In this document: piece after piece, positions 9,965 through 18,351 of the stretch
Position numbering within the stretch: the first letter of the stretch is position 1
Layout of the letters: each line of letters begins with the position of its first letter
Assembly: GCA_944386285.1 (NCBI GenBank)
Contig: CALXAM010000060.1
Location: 1-33,083, forward strand
Direction of reading: 5' to 3'
Length of the DNA: 33,083 nucleotides
From: an uncultured Clostridia bacterium
Lineage (GTDB): Bacteria; Bacillota; Clostridia; Oscillospirales; Ruminococcaceae
The notes under the pieces: model-generated
Told to the model about the DNA's origin: nothing
Databases searched by the model: none
Seen by the model: the letters and a program-made list of their open reading frames with translations, nothing else
Made by a program: the position numbers and the translations under genes

Positions 9965-10173
9965 TAGGACAAAACCTCGTATCCGGTTTCTTTGATCGTG
10001 TCGCGGATTGTATCTGCGGAAAGTGCGTTTTCTTCATATTTAACGGAGACTTCGCCTTTTTTTGCGCTGGCTTTTACGCTTTTTACGCCTTCCAAAGCGG
10101 AGAGTGCATTGGTAACGCGTGCCTCACAATGCGCACACATCATGCCCTTGACAGAGAATGTTTCTTTTTTCAT
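9964..10173 (-). CDS. copZ: Copper chaperone CopZ
   Basis: This 69-residue single heavy-metal-associated domain protein ([20 protein letters not shown]) carries the MxCxxC Cu(I)-binding motif at residues 12-16. It delivers Cu(I) to CopA. The start at 10173 is set by an AAGGAG site just upstream; a longer in-frame ORF to 10434 would cross the promoter and the neighbour's terminator and was discarded. It directly precedes copA. No CsoR or CopY gene is present in the window, so the copper sensor must be elsewhere. Confidence 0.93.
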   Translation of the reverse strand: MKKETFSVKGMMCAHCEARVTNALSALEGVKSVKASAKKGEVSVKYEENALSADTIRDTIKETGYEVLS

Positions 10174-10203
10174 GGTTGGTCGCTCCTTTTTCTTTTTAAA
10201 AAT

Positions 10204-10254
10204 TATACTGTGTAAGTATATTTGTATTATACCAAAATCGTATACAAAAAGCAA
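10204..10254 (-). promoter_or_regulatory. Promoter and candidate operator of copZ-copA
   Basis: On the - strand TTGCTT (10249-10254), a 17-bp spacer and a perfect TATAAT (10226-10231) form a strong promoter. Just downstream, 10204-10220 is a dyad TATACT-N5-AGTATA lying in the initially transcribed region, a plausible repressor site. Which copper regulator would bind it cannot be decided from sequence. Confidence 0.6.
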
Positions 10255-10278
10255 CCCGACATCGGAGCCGATGTCGGG
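10255..10278 (-). terminator. Terminator of the AraC-family gene
   Basis: An 11-bp inverted repeat (10255-10265 with 10268-10278) lies right after the stop of the AraC gene on the - strand and is followed by a T-rich stretch that also forms the copZ -35 region. Terminator and downstream promoter are tightly packed. Confidence 0.7.
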
Positions 10279-10282
10279 AATT

Positions 10283-11164
10283 TTATCGATTGGTATGTGA
10301 TTGGCGGTAAGCCAATGGTGTTGTTCCGGTAAGCTTTCTGAAAATACGGCTGAAATAGCATGGGTCATGGTATCCGCAGGCTTCCGAAATGATTGCCATC
10401 GGTTCATTGGTATTTGTAAGCATATGCTGCGCATAGGAAATGCGTACGTGATTGACGTAATCCGTAAATGTTTTTCCGTAAAGCCGCTTAAATTTTACTG
10501 CAAAGTTGCTGTAACTTAAACGGCAAAACTCCAATGCGGTATCGATCAGCGAATCTTCGTAAAAATGTGTTGCAATATACTGTAAGAGCATATTAAATTG
10601 CTTCGTTTCTTTTTTTGAAAGCATGTTGCCTGGTACGATCAATGGAAATGGTGTGAGTGTGTCACATAAGACGGACATGAGCATACAGATCGCATGACGC
10701 ATTCGCACTTCAAATCCATGGGAACGGGATTCATTTTCGGAAAGCAAGATGTCAAGATAGGGCTGTACCTGTTCTACGGTGTATTCAAAAGTCAGACAGC
10801 GATATCCGCTCTCCGTTAAAAAAGGAAACCAATATTCTTGTTCCGCATCAAAAGATTTTTGGGAGAGGAGCAGTGAGGTATCAAATTTTAAAAGGACGAT
10901 CGTAGAACTGTCTGCACCGTTTACAAATTCATGTACTTGCTGCGGATGAATGTAAATGATATCGCCTGGATTTAAAATAAGCGATTTTTGGCCGATGTTG
11001 ACAATTTCCTGTCCTTCATAAACAAACACCATTTCGCAGCAAAAATGCCAGTGTAACAGTGAGGTACTGTCTTTTACCGGATTTGTGGAGCGGTAACATT
11101 CAATTGGGTAATTGGGAATTTGATTTGTTGACTCTGGATTTTCCAGAAAAATAGATTCCGGCAA
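10283..11164 (-). CDS. AraC-family transcriptional regulator with N-terminal cupin
   Basis: This 293-residue protein has an N-terminal cupin-like sensor domain (LLHWHFCCEMVFVYEGQEIVNIG through PGDIIYIHPQQVHEF, with several His that could bind a ligand or metal). It ends in a typical double helix-turn-helix AraC domain (FKRLYGKTFTDYVNHVRISYAQ, then ISEACGYHDPCYFSRIFRKLTGTTPLAYRQ). It starts with TTG behind an AAAGGTG site. It is divergent from the methyltransferase cluster, separated by about 180 bp, and the cluster promoter has a good extended -10 but a poor -35. This suggests it is the activator of the cluster, sensing the methyl donor or a product. That role is inference from position. Confidence 0.88.
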   Translation of the reverse strand: MPESIFLENPESTNQIPNYPIECYRSTNPVKDSTSLLHWHFCCEMVFVYEGQEIVNIGQKSLILNPGDIIYIHPQQVHEFVNGADSSTIVLLKFDTSLLLSQKSFDAEQEYWFPFLTESGYRCLTFEYTVEQVQPYLDILLSENESRSHGFEVRMRHAICMLMSVLCDTLTPFPLIVPGNMLSKKETKQFNMLLQYIATHFYEDSLIDTALEFCRLSYSNFAVKFKRLYGKTFTDYVNHVRISYAQHMLTNTNEPMAIISEACGYHDPCYFSRIFRKLTGTTPLAYRQSHTNR

Positions 11165-11206
11165 GAAAAATCACACCTTTCAAATAGAATAGTCCAAAAA
11201 TTTAAA

Positions 11207-11245
11207 ATGTATATACATAGAATTCTTCATGAAAGTTGCTATAAT
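11207..11245 (+). promoter_or_regulatory. Activator-type promoter of the methyltransferase cluster
   Basis: An extended -10 (TGCTATAAT, hexamer at 11240-11245) lacks a recognisable -35 at the right distance (11217-11222 reads ATAGAA). Immediately upstream, 11207-11218 is a perfect 12-bp palindrome ATGTATATACAT that touches the -35 position. This layout is typical of activator-dependent promoters and fits control by the divergent AraC protein. Confidence 0.5.
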
Positions 11246-11345
11246 GAAGACAAATAGGCGGTCCGTTTTAGAACAACATGACAAGGACAAACGTTCTTCT
11301 ACTATTATATTCATAAAAACACAAAGTGACAAGAGGTGTTTTCAT

Positions 11346-12422
11346 ATGGAGATTATCCGTTATAAAGAATTTGAACCGGATTATCGAAACGTTGTGAAAG
11401 TAGCAAATAACCAATGGGTAGATCGTGTCCCGCTTTATGAGCATTTGGTGGGCGGAAAGGTCATTCGTGAGACAGTTGGAACTTCCCCGTTTGAACTGAT
11501 GTTTTCAAATGATATGGCAGAGAGCCGTGAAGGCTTCCGTCAATACTGGGACTTTTTTAAGCAAATGGGCTATGACACAGCATCGATGGAGTTTTCGAGC
11601 TGTGGCATTTTGATTGACGGCGGTGCTTTGGGTGCACACAAGGAAGGTGCCATCAAAACGCGTGAGGATTTTGAAAAATATCCGTTTGATGAGCTTCCAA
11701 CCCGCTTTTTTGAAGCATATGCGCCGTATATGCGTAATTTTGCAGAGACATGTCCGGCTGGCATGAAAGCAATCGGCGGTGTAGGAAACGGCTTATTTGA
11801 AACCGTACAAGATCTGGTTGGTTATATGGATCTTTGCTTTATGAAGAGCGATGATGAAGAATTGTATGCCGATCTATTTAAAAAGCTCGGCGATGTACAT
11901 GCACAGATCTGGAAACGGTTCCTTGATGAATTTTCGGATGTGTTCTGTGTCTGCCGGTTTGGTGATGACTTGGGATTTAATACAATGACACTTTTGTCCA
12001 CCGAGGATATCTGTGAACATATTCTTCCACAGTATCGTCGAATCACCGATATGGTACATGCGAAAGGAAAACCGTTCTTACTGCATTCATGCGGAAACCT
12101 GTTTAAAGTGTTTGATTCGATCATTTCGGACGCAAACATTGACGCAAAACATTCAAATGAAGATGGTATTGCACATTTCTCTGTTTGGGTCGAAAAATAC
12201 GGTGACAAGATCGGCAACTTCGGCGGCATCGATACCGATGTGCTGTGCCGCAAAACACCGCAGGAAATCCGTGAGTATGTGCTTGATTGCTTAGAACGTG
12301 TCAAAGGACACGGCGGCATTGCGTTTGGTTCGGGCAATTCCATTCCAGACTATGTACCAACAGAAGGATATCTTGCCATGGTAGATACGGTGCGTGAATG
12401 GCGCGGTGACAAACGTGCGTAA
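11346..12422 (+). CDS. UroD-family corrinoid methyltransferase (paralog 1)
   Basis: This 358-residue protein belongs to the uroporphyrinogen decarboxylase-like superfamily, which includes the MtaA/MtbA/CmuA methyltransferases that move methyl groups to or from a corrinoid protein. The TIM-barrel metal motif HSCG is at 247-250. At the C-terminal ligand position, where MtaA-type enzymes carry Cys, it has Ser329 (FGSGNSIPDYVP). The start at 11346 follows an AGAGGTG site; the longer ORF upstream would include the promoter. It is the first gene of the cluster and sits with a corrinoid protein and a reactivase, which argues for methyl transfer rather than haem synthesis. The methyl donor is unknown. 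Confidence 0.82.
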   Translation: MEIIRYKEFEPDYRNVVKVANNQWVDRVPLYEHLVGGKVIRETVGTSPFELMFSNDMAESREGFRQYWDFFKQMGYDTASMEFSSCGILIDGGALGAHKEGAIKTREDFEKYPFDELPTRFFEAYAPYMRNFAETCPAGMKAIGGVGNGLFETVQDLVGYMDLCFMKSDDEELYADLFKKLGDVHAQIWKRFLDEFSDVFCVCRFGDDLGFNTMTLLSTEDICEHILPQYRRITDMVHAKGKPFLLHSCGNLFKVFDSIISDANIDAKHSNEDGIAHFSVWVEKYGDKIGNFGGIDTDVLCRKTPQEIREYVLDCLERVKGHGGIAFGSGNSIPDYVPTEGYLAMVDTVREWRGDKRA

Positions 12423-12440
12423 GGAAAGAGGCGAAATTTT

Positions 12441-12974
12441 ATGGATTACAGCAAACTGGTTCAAATTGTAAAAGAAATCGGATTTACAGATGCGGCATTG
12501 ATTTCGCCGAGCGATCTTATTCCGCTCGCTGAGGTGCGTAATATGTGTGCAGTCGATCGCTGTGGTGCATACGGTAAAAAATGGACTTGTCCGCCGCATT
12601 GCGGAACATTGGAAGAATGCACCGAACGAATTCGCTCCCGCACACAAGGCGTTGTGATGCTTTCGGTAACAAAGCTTGAAGATTCCTTTGATTTAGAAGG
12701 CATGCAGGAAGCGGGAAAAGCGCATCAGAAACTGTTTGCAAAAGCGGCAGATACATTGCGCAAAGAGTTTCCCGATTTACTGCCGCTTGGCGCGGGAGGA
12801 TGCAGTATTTGCGAGACGTGCACCTGCCCTGATGAGCCGTGTCGTTTTCCAGATCGGCTTTTTGTTCCAATGGAAGCGTACGGTTTGCTTGTGAGTGATG
12901 TATGCAATCGCTGCGGCTTAAAATATTATAACGGTGAAGCAACGGTTACATATGTTTCGTGTATTGTTGTCTGA
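12441..12974 (+). CDS. DUF2284 cysteine-rich putative metal-binding protein
   Basis: This 177-residue protein matches DUF2284 (PF10050). It is rich in cysteines arranged in ferredoxin-like groups: CGAYGKKWTCPPHCG in the N-terminal half, CSICETCTCPDEPC in the middle and CNRCGLKYYNG near the end. These look suited to Fe-S cluster or zinc binding. Its biochemical role is not known to me. It sits between a UroD-family methyltransferase and the ferredoxin-ASKHA reactivase with short spacing and its own AAAGAGG site, so a redox or metal-handling role in corrinoid methyl transfer is a reasonable guess only. Confidence 0.82.
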   Translation: MDYSKLVQIVKEIGFTDAALISPSDLIPLAEVRNMCAVDRCGAYGKKWTCPPHCGTLEECTERIRSRTQGVVMLSVTKLEDSFDLEGMQEAGKAHQKLFAKAADTLRKEFPDLLPLGAGGCSICETCTCPDEPCRFPDRLFVPMEAYGLLVSDVCNRCGLKYYNGEATVTYVSCIVV

Positions 12975-13005
12975 ACTTTGATCAATTGATTCCGGAGGAA
13001 CATTC

Positions 13006-14544
13006 ATGTTTATCGCACAAATTCAAAACGGAGCCAGCCGGACGACTGTTTCATTTTCAAAGGAAACATTGCTTTCTGCTTTTACGGAGTCGTTTTCCGT
13101 TCCGATGCCCTGCGGCGGCAACCATACCTGCGGAAAATGCAAAGTACGGGCAGAGGGAGCACTTTCTCCTTTGTCCGAGGCAGAAAAACGTCATTTGACA
13201 AAAGAGGAAATTGCATCGGGTATTCGGTTAGCCTGTGCATCATCGGCAGTGGGTGATTGTACCATTACGATTTTGCAGAATAAACAAGATGATCGTTCCG
13301 TGATGCTTGACGGCGCGCAAAAGATGATCGAGCAGGAAGGAATCGGAATTGCAGTTGATATCGGTACAACGACGATTGCGGTATATACCTATCAAAACGG
13401 TGAGCGGGTTCGCGCGATCGGTGAGCACAATAAGCAGAGTGTATTCGGTGCTGACGTAATTACGAGGATCGGAGTCAATCAGCCACAGACACTGCATCAG
13501 ACGATTGTTTCACAGCTTGACTGTTTGTTTAAACGTGCAATCGATCAAATTGCGGCGCCGAACGAAGTCAATCGGATTGTTGTAACCGGCAACACAACGA
13601 TGCTTCATTTCTTCTATGGATATGACCCGTCATCACTTGCTGTGTCGCCGTTTCGAACCGTTTCGCTGTTTGATGAGGAACAGCCTGCATCGAAATGGTT
13701 TCCCGCATATGAAAATGCAGTGCTTTATCTGCCGCCGTGCATTTCGGCATATGTGGGTGCTGATATGGTGTGTGCAATGGAGGCAGCAGACTTTTTGAAT
13801 GACCAAAAGACAGCGCTTCTTGCCGATATCGGCACCAATGGTGAAATGGCACTTGTTCACAAAGGACAGCTTGTCACTTGTTCAACCGCAGCGGGACCGG
13901 CACTCGAGGGTGCGTGTATCCGTCAGGGTATGCCGGCAGGTGTTGGTGCAATCGACAATGTCTTTTTGAATGAAGATCAAACGATTGGCTATCATGTGAT
14001 TGGAGAGGAAGCACCGCGGGGACTCTGCGGAAGCGGACTCATTCGGCTGATGGCGTTGCTTGTCGATTTAGAAATTGTGGATGAGACCGGTGCAGTGAAT
14101 GAAGAATGCGGCGTATACGAATCGCTGATTGATGAGGACGAGGAAGGCTTGTTCATAAAAATCGGTGACAGCGGAATCGTTTTGACGCAGCGCGATATCA
14201 GACAAATTCAGCTTGCGAAAGCGTCGATTTGTGCCGGAATCCTCACGATGCTGCATCATTGCGGTGTTTCAGCCGATGAAGTACATACATTTTATATTTG
14301 CGGCGGGTTTGGCAGCTATATCGATCCGAATGCAGCGGCAACGATTGGTTTGATACCGGCATCTTTGGCTTCTCGCGTCAAAGTGCTCGGCAATGCAGCA
14401 GGTACAGGTGCTGCCAATCTGTTAGGCGACAGCGGACGTGAATATGCGCGTGCGATTGCCGGTCAGGCACACATCATCGAGCTCTCAGAAAGTCCGTTTT
14501 TCATGGAACAGTACGTTGAGCAGATGAGTTTTTATACTGAATAA
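13006..14544 (+). CDS. RACo-like ATP-dependent corrinoid reductive activase
   Basis: This 512-residue protein has an N-terminal plant-type 2Fe-2S ferredoxin domain (Cys36, Cys42, Cys45 and Cys77 in PCGGNHTCGKC and RLACAS). A large C-terminal ASKHA ATPase domain (DUF4445) follows, with the phosphate loop VDIGTTTIAVY near 117 and a second ADIGTNGEMAL. This is the layout of RACo and related activators, which use ATP hydrolysis to drive electrons to Co(II) corrinoid proteins that have been accidentally oxidised, restoring Co(I). Start at 13006 with a GGAGGA site. It lies immediately upstream of the corrinoid protein gene, its most likely partner. Confidence 0.9.
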   Translation: MFIAQIQNGASRTTVSFSKETLLSAFTESFSVPMPCGGNHTCGKCKVRAEGALSPLSEAEKRHLTKEEIASGIRLACASSAVGDCTITILQNKQDDRSVMLDGAQKMIEQEGIGIAVDIGTTTIAVYTYQNGERVRAIGEHNKQSVFGADVITRIGVNQPQTLHQTIVSQLDCLFKRAIDQIAAPNEVNRIVVTGNTTMLHFFYGYDPSSLAVSPFRTVSLFDEEQPASKWFPAYENAVLYLPPCISAYVGADMVCAMEAADFLNDQKTALLADIGTNGEMALVHKGQLVTCSTAAGPALEGACIRQGMPAGVGAIDNVFLNEDQTIGYHVIGEEAPRGLCGSGLIRLMALLVDLEIVDETGAVNEECGVYESLIDEDEEGLFIKIGDSGIVLTQRDIRQIQLAKASICAGILTMLHHCGVSADEVHTFYICGGFGSYIDPNAAATIGLIPASLASRVKVLGNAAGTGAANLLGDSGREYARAIAGQAHIIELSESPFFMEQYVEQMSFYTE

Positions 14545-14606
14545 CATCAGCGTGGTGCTGAGTTAGATATGATAAGAAAAATTAAAATCAGAAAGGATTA
14601 TGTATC

Positions 14607-15236
14607 ATGAGCACAACATTAGCAGAATTGAGCGAATTTCTCCAGAAAGGCAGAGTTAAAAACGTCAAAGAACTTGTTCAGAAAGCAATCGACGAAGGCA
14701 TTTCTCCGAACGTTATTCTTGAAGAAGGTCTGCTGAGTGGTATGTCCGTTGTCGGCGAAAAATTCAAGAAAAATGAAGTGTTCGTTCCGGAAGTTCTGAT
14801 CGCAGCACGTGCAATGAATGCTGGTACTACCATGCTCAAACCGTACCTCGTTCAGGAAGGCGTTGAGAGCAAAGGCACTGTTGTCATCGGCACTGTGAAA
14901 GGTGACCTGCATGATATCGGCAAAAACATCGTAAAAATGATGATGGAAGGCAAAGGCCTCAATGTAATTGATCTGGGTGTTGACGTTTCCGCTGAGCAGT
15001 ATGTTCAGGCAGCAAAAGAAAATGATGCTGATATCATCGCTTGCTCCACACTGCTCACTACCACAATGGGTGAAATTAAAAACGTTGTTGACCTCGTCAA
15101 AAAAGAGGGCATCCGTGCGAAAGTTATGATCGGCGGCGCACCTGTTACCCAGGATTTCTGCGACAGTGTCAATGCAGATTCCTATACACCGGATGCAGCA
15201 ACTGCAGCTGACGTTGCACTCGGTTTTTGCTCGTAA
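14607..15236 (+). CDS. Corrinoid (B12-binding) methyl carrier protein
   Basis: This 209-residue protein is a typical MttC/MtbC-type corrinoid protein. An N-terminal helical cap (about 1-90) precedes a Rossmann-like B12 domain with GDLHDIG at 99-105, whose His102 is the lower cobalt ligand, then ACSTLLTTT and IGGAPV, which hold the nucleotide tail. It accepts methyl groups from a donor-specific methyltransferase and passes them on. Start at 14607 with an AGAAAGGA site. The gene shows stronger codon preference than its neighbours and sits behind a 62-bp spacer with a small hairpin, consistent with higher expression as the shared carrier. It is the only corrinoid protein in the cluster. Confidence 0.94.
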   Translation: MSTTLAELSEFLQKGRVKNVKELVQKAIDEGISPNVILEEGLLSGMSVVGEKFKKNEVFVPEVLIAARAMNAGTTMLKPYLVQEGVESKGTVVIGTVKGDLHDIGKNIVKMMMEGKGLNVIDLGVDVSAEQYVQAAKENDADIIACSTLLTTTMGEIKNVVDLVKKEGIRAKVMIGGAPVTQDFCDSVNADSYTPDAATAADVALGFCS

Positions 15237-15265
15237 TGATAAAACAATAGGAAGGAGACGGAACG

Positions 15266-16228
15266 ATGGCTGATACGCATAAACAGCGATTTGAAAAAGC
15301 ACTTCGGCGCGAACCGATCGTCGGTCATGTTCCGCAGTTTGAACTTGTCTTTTTCCTGACAATGGAAGCGTTTGGGAAGGTACATCCTTCCCATCGTTTT
15401 TATGAGCAATGGAATCAGATGTCTCATGCGGAGCAGAAACTTCATATCGAAGAAATGGCTGATATCTATATCATGACAGCAAAACGTTATGATCACGATG
15501 CGATTTTTGTTCATCCGAATCCGGGTGATTTGGAAAATACAAAATGGCTGCTCGAAACGATTCGTGAAAAAACAGGAGATGAATATTTCCTGATGATGCA
15601 CGGTGATACAACTGTGAGCATTCCGACCGGCGATGATATGATCGATTTCTCGGTGAGAATGTATGAAGATCCGGACAGCATTCATGATCAGCAGAAACGT
15701 TGGCAGGAAGATGCAGCAAAACGTGCAGCAGCACTTTCGGGTACTGGTTTGCTCGATGGTTTTGCACTTTGTTCGGACTACGCATTCAATGTCAATCCGT
15801 TCTTCTCACCGGATATCTTTGCAGAACTCGTCGCACCGCACTTAAAAGAATGTATTGATACATACAGAAGCCTTGGCTTCTATACAATCAAGCACACCGA
15901 CGGCAACATCAATCCGATTCTTGACCAGATCGTTGACTGCGGCCCGGATGCTGTGCACTCGATCGATCCGCAGGGTCACATGAACCTGCTTGAAGTGCGC
16001 AAAAAATACGGCGATCGTATTTGCACGATCGGCAACGTCAACTGCGGCCTTTTACAGACCGGTACAGTGGAAGAGGCAGAAGCGGATGTTCGCCGCTGCA
16101 TTCGTGAGGGTATGGCAGAAGGATATGGCTTCATTTTCTCCACATCGAACTGTGCATACACCGGACTGCCGCTTGAGCGTTACGAGCTGATGCAGAAAAT
16201 CTGGCGTGAAGAAGCAATCTATCGTTAA
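15266..16228 (+). CDS. UroD-family methyltransferase (paralog 2)
   Basis: This 320-residue protein is UroD-superfamily. At the usual His-x-Cys metal motif it has HTDG (His210, Asp212), and its C-terminal candidate ligand is Cys296 in STSNCAYTGLPLERY. The Asp substitution sets it apart from the MtaA-type HxC...C pattern found in paralog 3. A good AAGGAG site precedes the start, 29 bp after the corrinoid gene. It is likely a methyltransferase acting on the adjacent corrinoid protein, with a donor that cannot be named from sequence. Confidence 0.8.
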   Translation: MADTHKQRFEKALRREPIVGHVPQFELVFFLTMEAFGKVHPSHRFYEQWNQMSHAEQKLHIEEMADIYIMTAKRYDHDAIFVHPNPGDLENTKWLLETIREKTGDEYFLMMHGDTTVSIPTGDDMIDFSVRMYEDPDSIHDQQKRWQEDAAKRAAALSGTGLLDGFALCSDYAFNVNPFFSPDIFAELVAPHLKECIDTYRSLGFYTIKHTDGNINPILDQIVDCGPDAVHSIDPQGHMNLLEVRKKYGDRICTIGNVNCGLLQTGTVEEAEADVRRCIREGMAEGYGFIFSTSNCAYTGLPLERYELMQKIWREEAIYR

Positions 16229-16251
16229 GAGAGAATAAGGAGAAGCAACAT

Positions 16252-17298
16252 ATGAATGCAATGGAACGTGTCACCGCGATGCTTTCGCACAAAGAAGTGG
16301 ATAGAATCCCGGTGTATCCGATTCTCTCAGGTGTTACCCGCAAACTGGTGGGCGCAACGTATGAAGAATGGGCGACAAACGCAGATGTCTGTGCAGACGC
16401 ACTGTACAAGGCAGTCAAACAGTTTGACTTAGATGGTGTCGTTACGCTCATTGACTTGTCGGTTGAATGTGATGCGTGGGGTCAGAAACTCATTTTCCAC
16501 GAAAACGATGCGCCGCATCCGGATTATTCGCAGTCTGTCATTCAGGACATCGAAGATTATGCAAAAATCAAAAAAGTAGATTATAGACAGTCCAAACGTA
16601 TGATGATGCATATTGAAGTTTGCCGCCAGCTTGTAGGAAAAGCAAACGGCGAATTTCCGGTCACTGCGTTTGTGTTCGGTCCGCTCGGTACACTTTCGAT
16701 GCTTCGCAATCAGGAAGACATGTATATGGATCTGTATGATGACCCTGACGCTGTCAAAGAAGCAGTGGGCGAAGTCACAGCTACGCTCAAAGATTATGTC
16801 AATGCCATTATCGACACTGGTGTGCAGGGTGTGATGTTTGACACCTTGTTTGCTTCCGGTACGATTATGTCGAAAGATATGTGGATCGAGATGGAGAGTG
16901 AAGCGATCAAAGCGCTTGCGGATGTGTGTCATGAACGCGGTGTGCTCGTCATGATTCACAACTGCGGGGAAAAACCGTATTTTGATGCGCAGATCGAAGC
17001 AACCAATCCGATTGCATTTTCTTTCCTGCATCCGCCGGCTGACTGCGCCGACTTTGCAGAATGCAAAGAAAAATACGGAAAGACACTGGGACTCATTGGT
17101 TGTGTGCCGCCGCCGATGGTGGTGACAAGCACCGACGAAGCATGGGTCGAAGAATGCAAACGTCAGATTGACATTTTCGGCAAAGACAGCGGCTATATGC
17201 TGGCAACCGGCTGTGAGTATCCGTCCGGCTCCGATTTTAAAAAGGCCGAATTGATGGTAGAGGTTGCAAAAACATATACGCCATATAAAGAAGCGTAA
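16252..17298 (+). CDS. UroD-family methyltransferase, MtaA/MtbA-like (paralog 3)
   Basis: This 348-residue protein carries the full zinc-site pattern of methylcobamide methyltransferases: HNCG with His236 and Cys238, and a C-terminal Cys321 in LATGCEYPSGSDF. It also has the family segments VTAFVFGPLGTLSML and GVMFDTLFASGTIMS. MtaA and MtbA use this zinc to activate a thiol methyl acceptor. This bacterium is not expected to use coenzyme M, so the acceptor or donor may be another thiol or a pterin (inference). AAGGAG site, 23 bp after paralog 2. Confidence 0.84.
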   Translation: MNAMERVTAMLSHKEVDRIPVYPILSGVTRKLVGATYEEWATNADVCADALYKAVKQFDLDGVVTLIDLSVECDAWGQKLIFHENDAPHPDYSQSVIQDIEDYAKIKKVDYRQSKRMMMHIEVCRQLVGKANGEFPVTAFVFGPLGTLSMLRNQEDMYMDLYDDPDAVKEAVGEVTATLKDYVNAIIDTGVQGVMFDTLFASGTIMSKDMWIEMESEAIKALADVCHERGVLVMIHNCGEKPYFDAQIEATNPIAFSFLHPPADCADFAECKEKYGKTLGLIGCVPPPMVVTSTDEAWVEECKRQIDIFGKDSGYMLATGCEYPSGSDFKKAELMVEVAKTYTPYKEA

Positions 17299-17313
17299 AG
17301 GAACGATAGGATT

Positions 17314-18330
17314 ATGGAACGTACCTCAAGACAGCTTGTGTTAGACACGCTGAATTTTAAAAATACAGACGGCCGTGTTCCGCGTCAGATCTGGACACTG
17401 CCATGGGCGGAGTTTACATATCCCGAAATGATGAAAAAAATCCGTGAGGATTTTACATGGGATTTCGACGGCCCGCAGACAACTTATGAAGCGCTTCCGA
17501 AAACGCAGGGCGACCCGTATGAGGTTGGTACCTATGTGGATGAGTGGGGCTGCATTTTCACGAATATCCACAGAGGCATTATCGGTGAGGTGAAAGAGCC
17601 GATCGTCAAAGATGATGACTGGGAAGATGCGGATAACGTCCACATTCCGGAGGAGTTTTTGACGTTTGATATCGATCAAGTCAATGCATCGTATCATGCT
17701 TCGGATAAATTCATGATGGCTGGCTGCTGCCCGCGTCCGTTTGAGCAGCTTCAGTTTATTCGCGGTACTGTCAATCTCTACATGGATTTGATGGACCCGC
17801 CGAAGAAAATGCTTGAATTCATGGAGAAAATGCACGACTTTTACTGCCGTCTGCTCACCAAATGGGCACAGACAGACGTCGATGCACTCAATATGATGGA
17901 CGACTGGGGTTCACAGCAAGCACTGCTGATTAACCCGGCGCTGTGGGACGAGTATTTCCGTCCGATGTACCGTGATTATATTGATATTGCGCATAAATAC
18001 GGCAAAAAGATGTTCATGCACTCGGATGGATACACGCTTGACATCATCCCGCGTCTGATTGATCTCGGGCTTGACGCAATGAACAGCCAGATTTTCTGTA
18101 TGGGTGTTGATAAATTAAAACAGTTTAAGGGCAAAATCACCTTCTGGGGTGAGATCGACCGTCAGCATCTGATTCCGGAGGGCACACCGGAGCAGATCGA
18201 AAACGCAGTGAAGAGCGTTTACGAGAATCTCTGGGATAACGGCGGCTGTATTGCGCAGTGCGAATTCGGTCCGGGCGCAAATCCGGACAACGTTTACCGG
18301 ATTTTCAAAACCTGGGAGTCGCTTCGGTAA
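17314..18330 (+). CDS. UroD-family methyltransferase (paralog 4)
   Basis: This 338-residue UroD-superfamily protein has HSDG (His236, Asp238) at the central metal motif and Cys316 in CIAQCEFGPGANPDNVYRIF as the C-terminal candidate ligand. It is closest in motif style to paralog 2 but is clearly a different protein (FTYPEMM, GPQTTYEALP and MMDDWGSQQALLI). It follows paralog 3 after 15 bp, so it is cotranscribed. Substrate not identifiable. Porphyrin decarboxylation is unlikely because of the context and because the motifs of true HemE are not seen. Confidence 0.8.
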   Translation: MERTSRQLVLDTLNFKNTDGRVPRQIWTLPWAEFTYPEMMKKIREDFTWDFDGPQTTYEALPKTQGDPYEVGTYVDEWGCIFTNIHRGIIGEVKEPIVKDDDWEDADNVHIPEEFLTFDIDQVNASYHASDKFMMAGCCPRPFEQLQFIRGTVNLYMDLMDPPKKMLEFMEKMHDFYCRLLTKWAQTDVDALNMMDDWGSQQALLINPALWDEYFRPMYRDYIDIAHKYGKKMFMHSDGYTLDIIPRLIDLGLDAMNSQIFCMGVDKLKQFKGKITFWGEIDRQHLIPEGTPEQIENAVKSVYENLWDNGGCIAQCEFGPGANPDNVYRIFKTWESLR

Positions 18331-18351
18331 TAGGCGAAGGGAGAACACAGG

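Noticed and set aside
11249..11332. Four copies of GACAA in the leader of the methyltransferase cluster as AraC half-sites
   Set aside because: Spacing is irregular, the unit is only five bases and all copies lie downstream of the -10, so chance is a sufficient explanation.
14619..15362. 247-codon frame on the - strand opposite the corrinoid protein gene
   Set aside because: Antisense shadow of a strongly conserved B12-binding protein; composition is Phe/Cys/His-rich and unlike any family.
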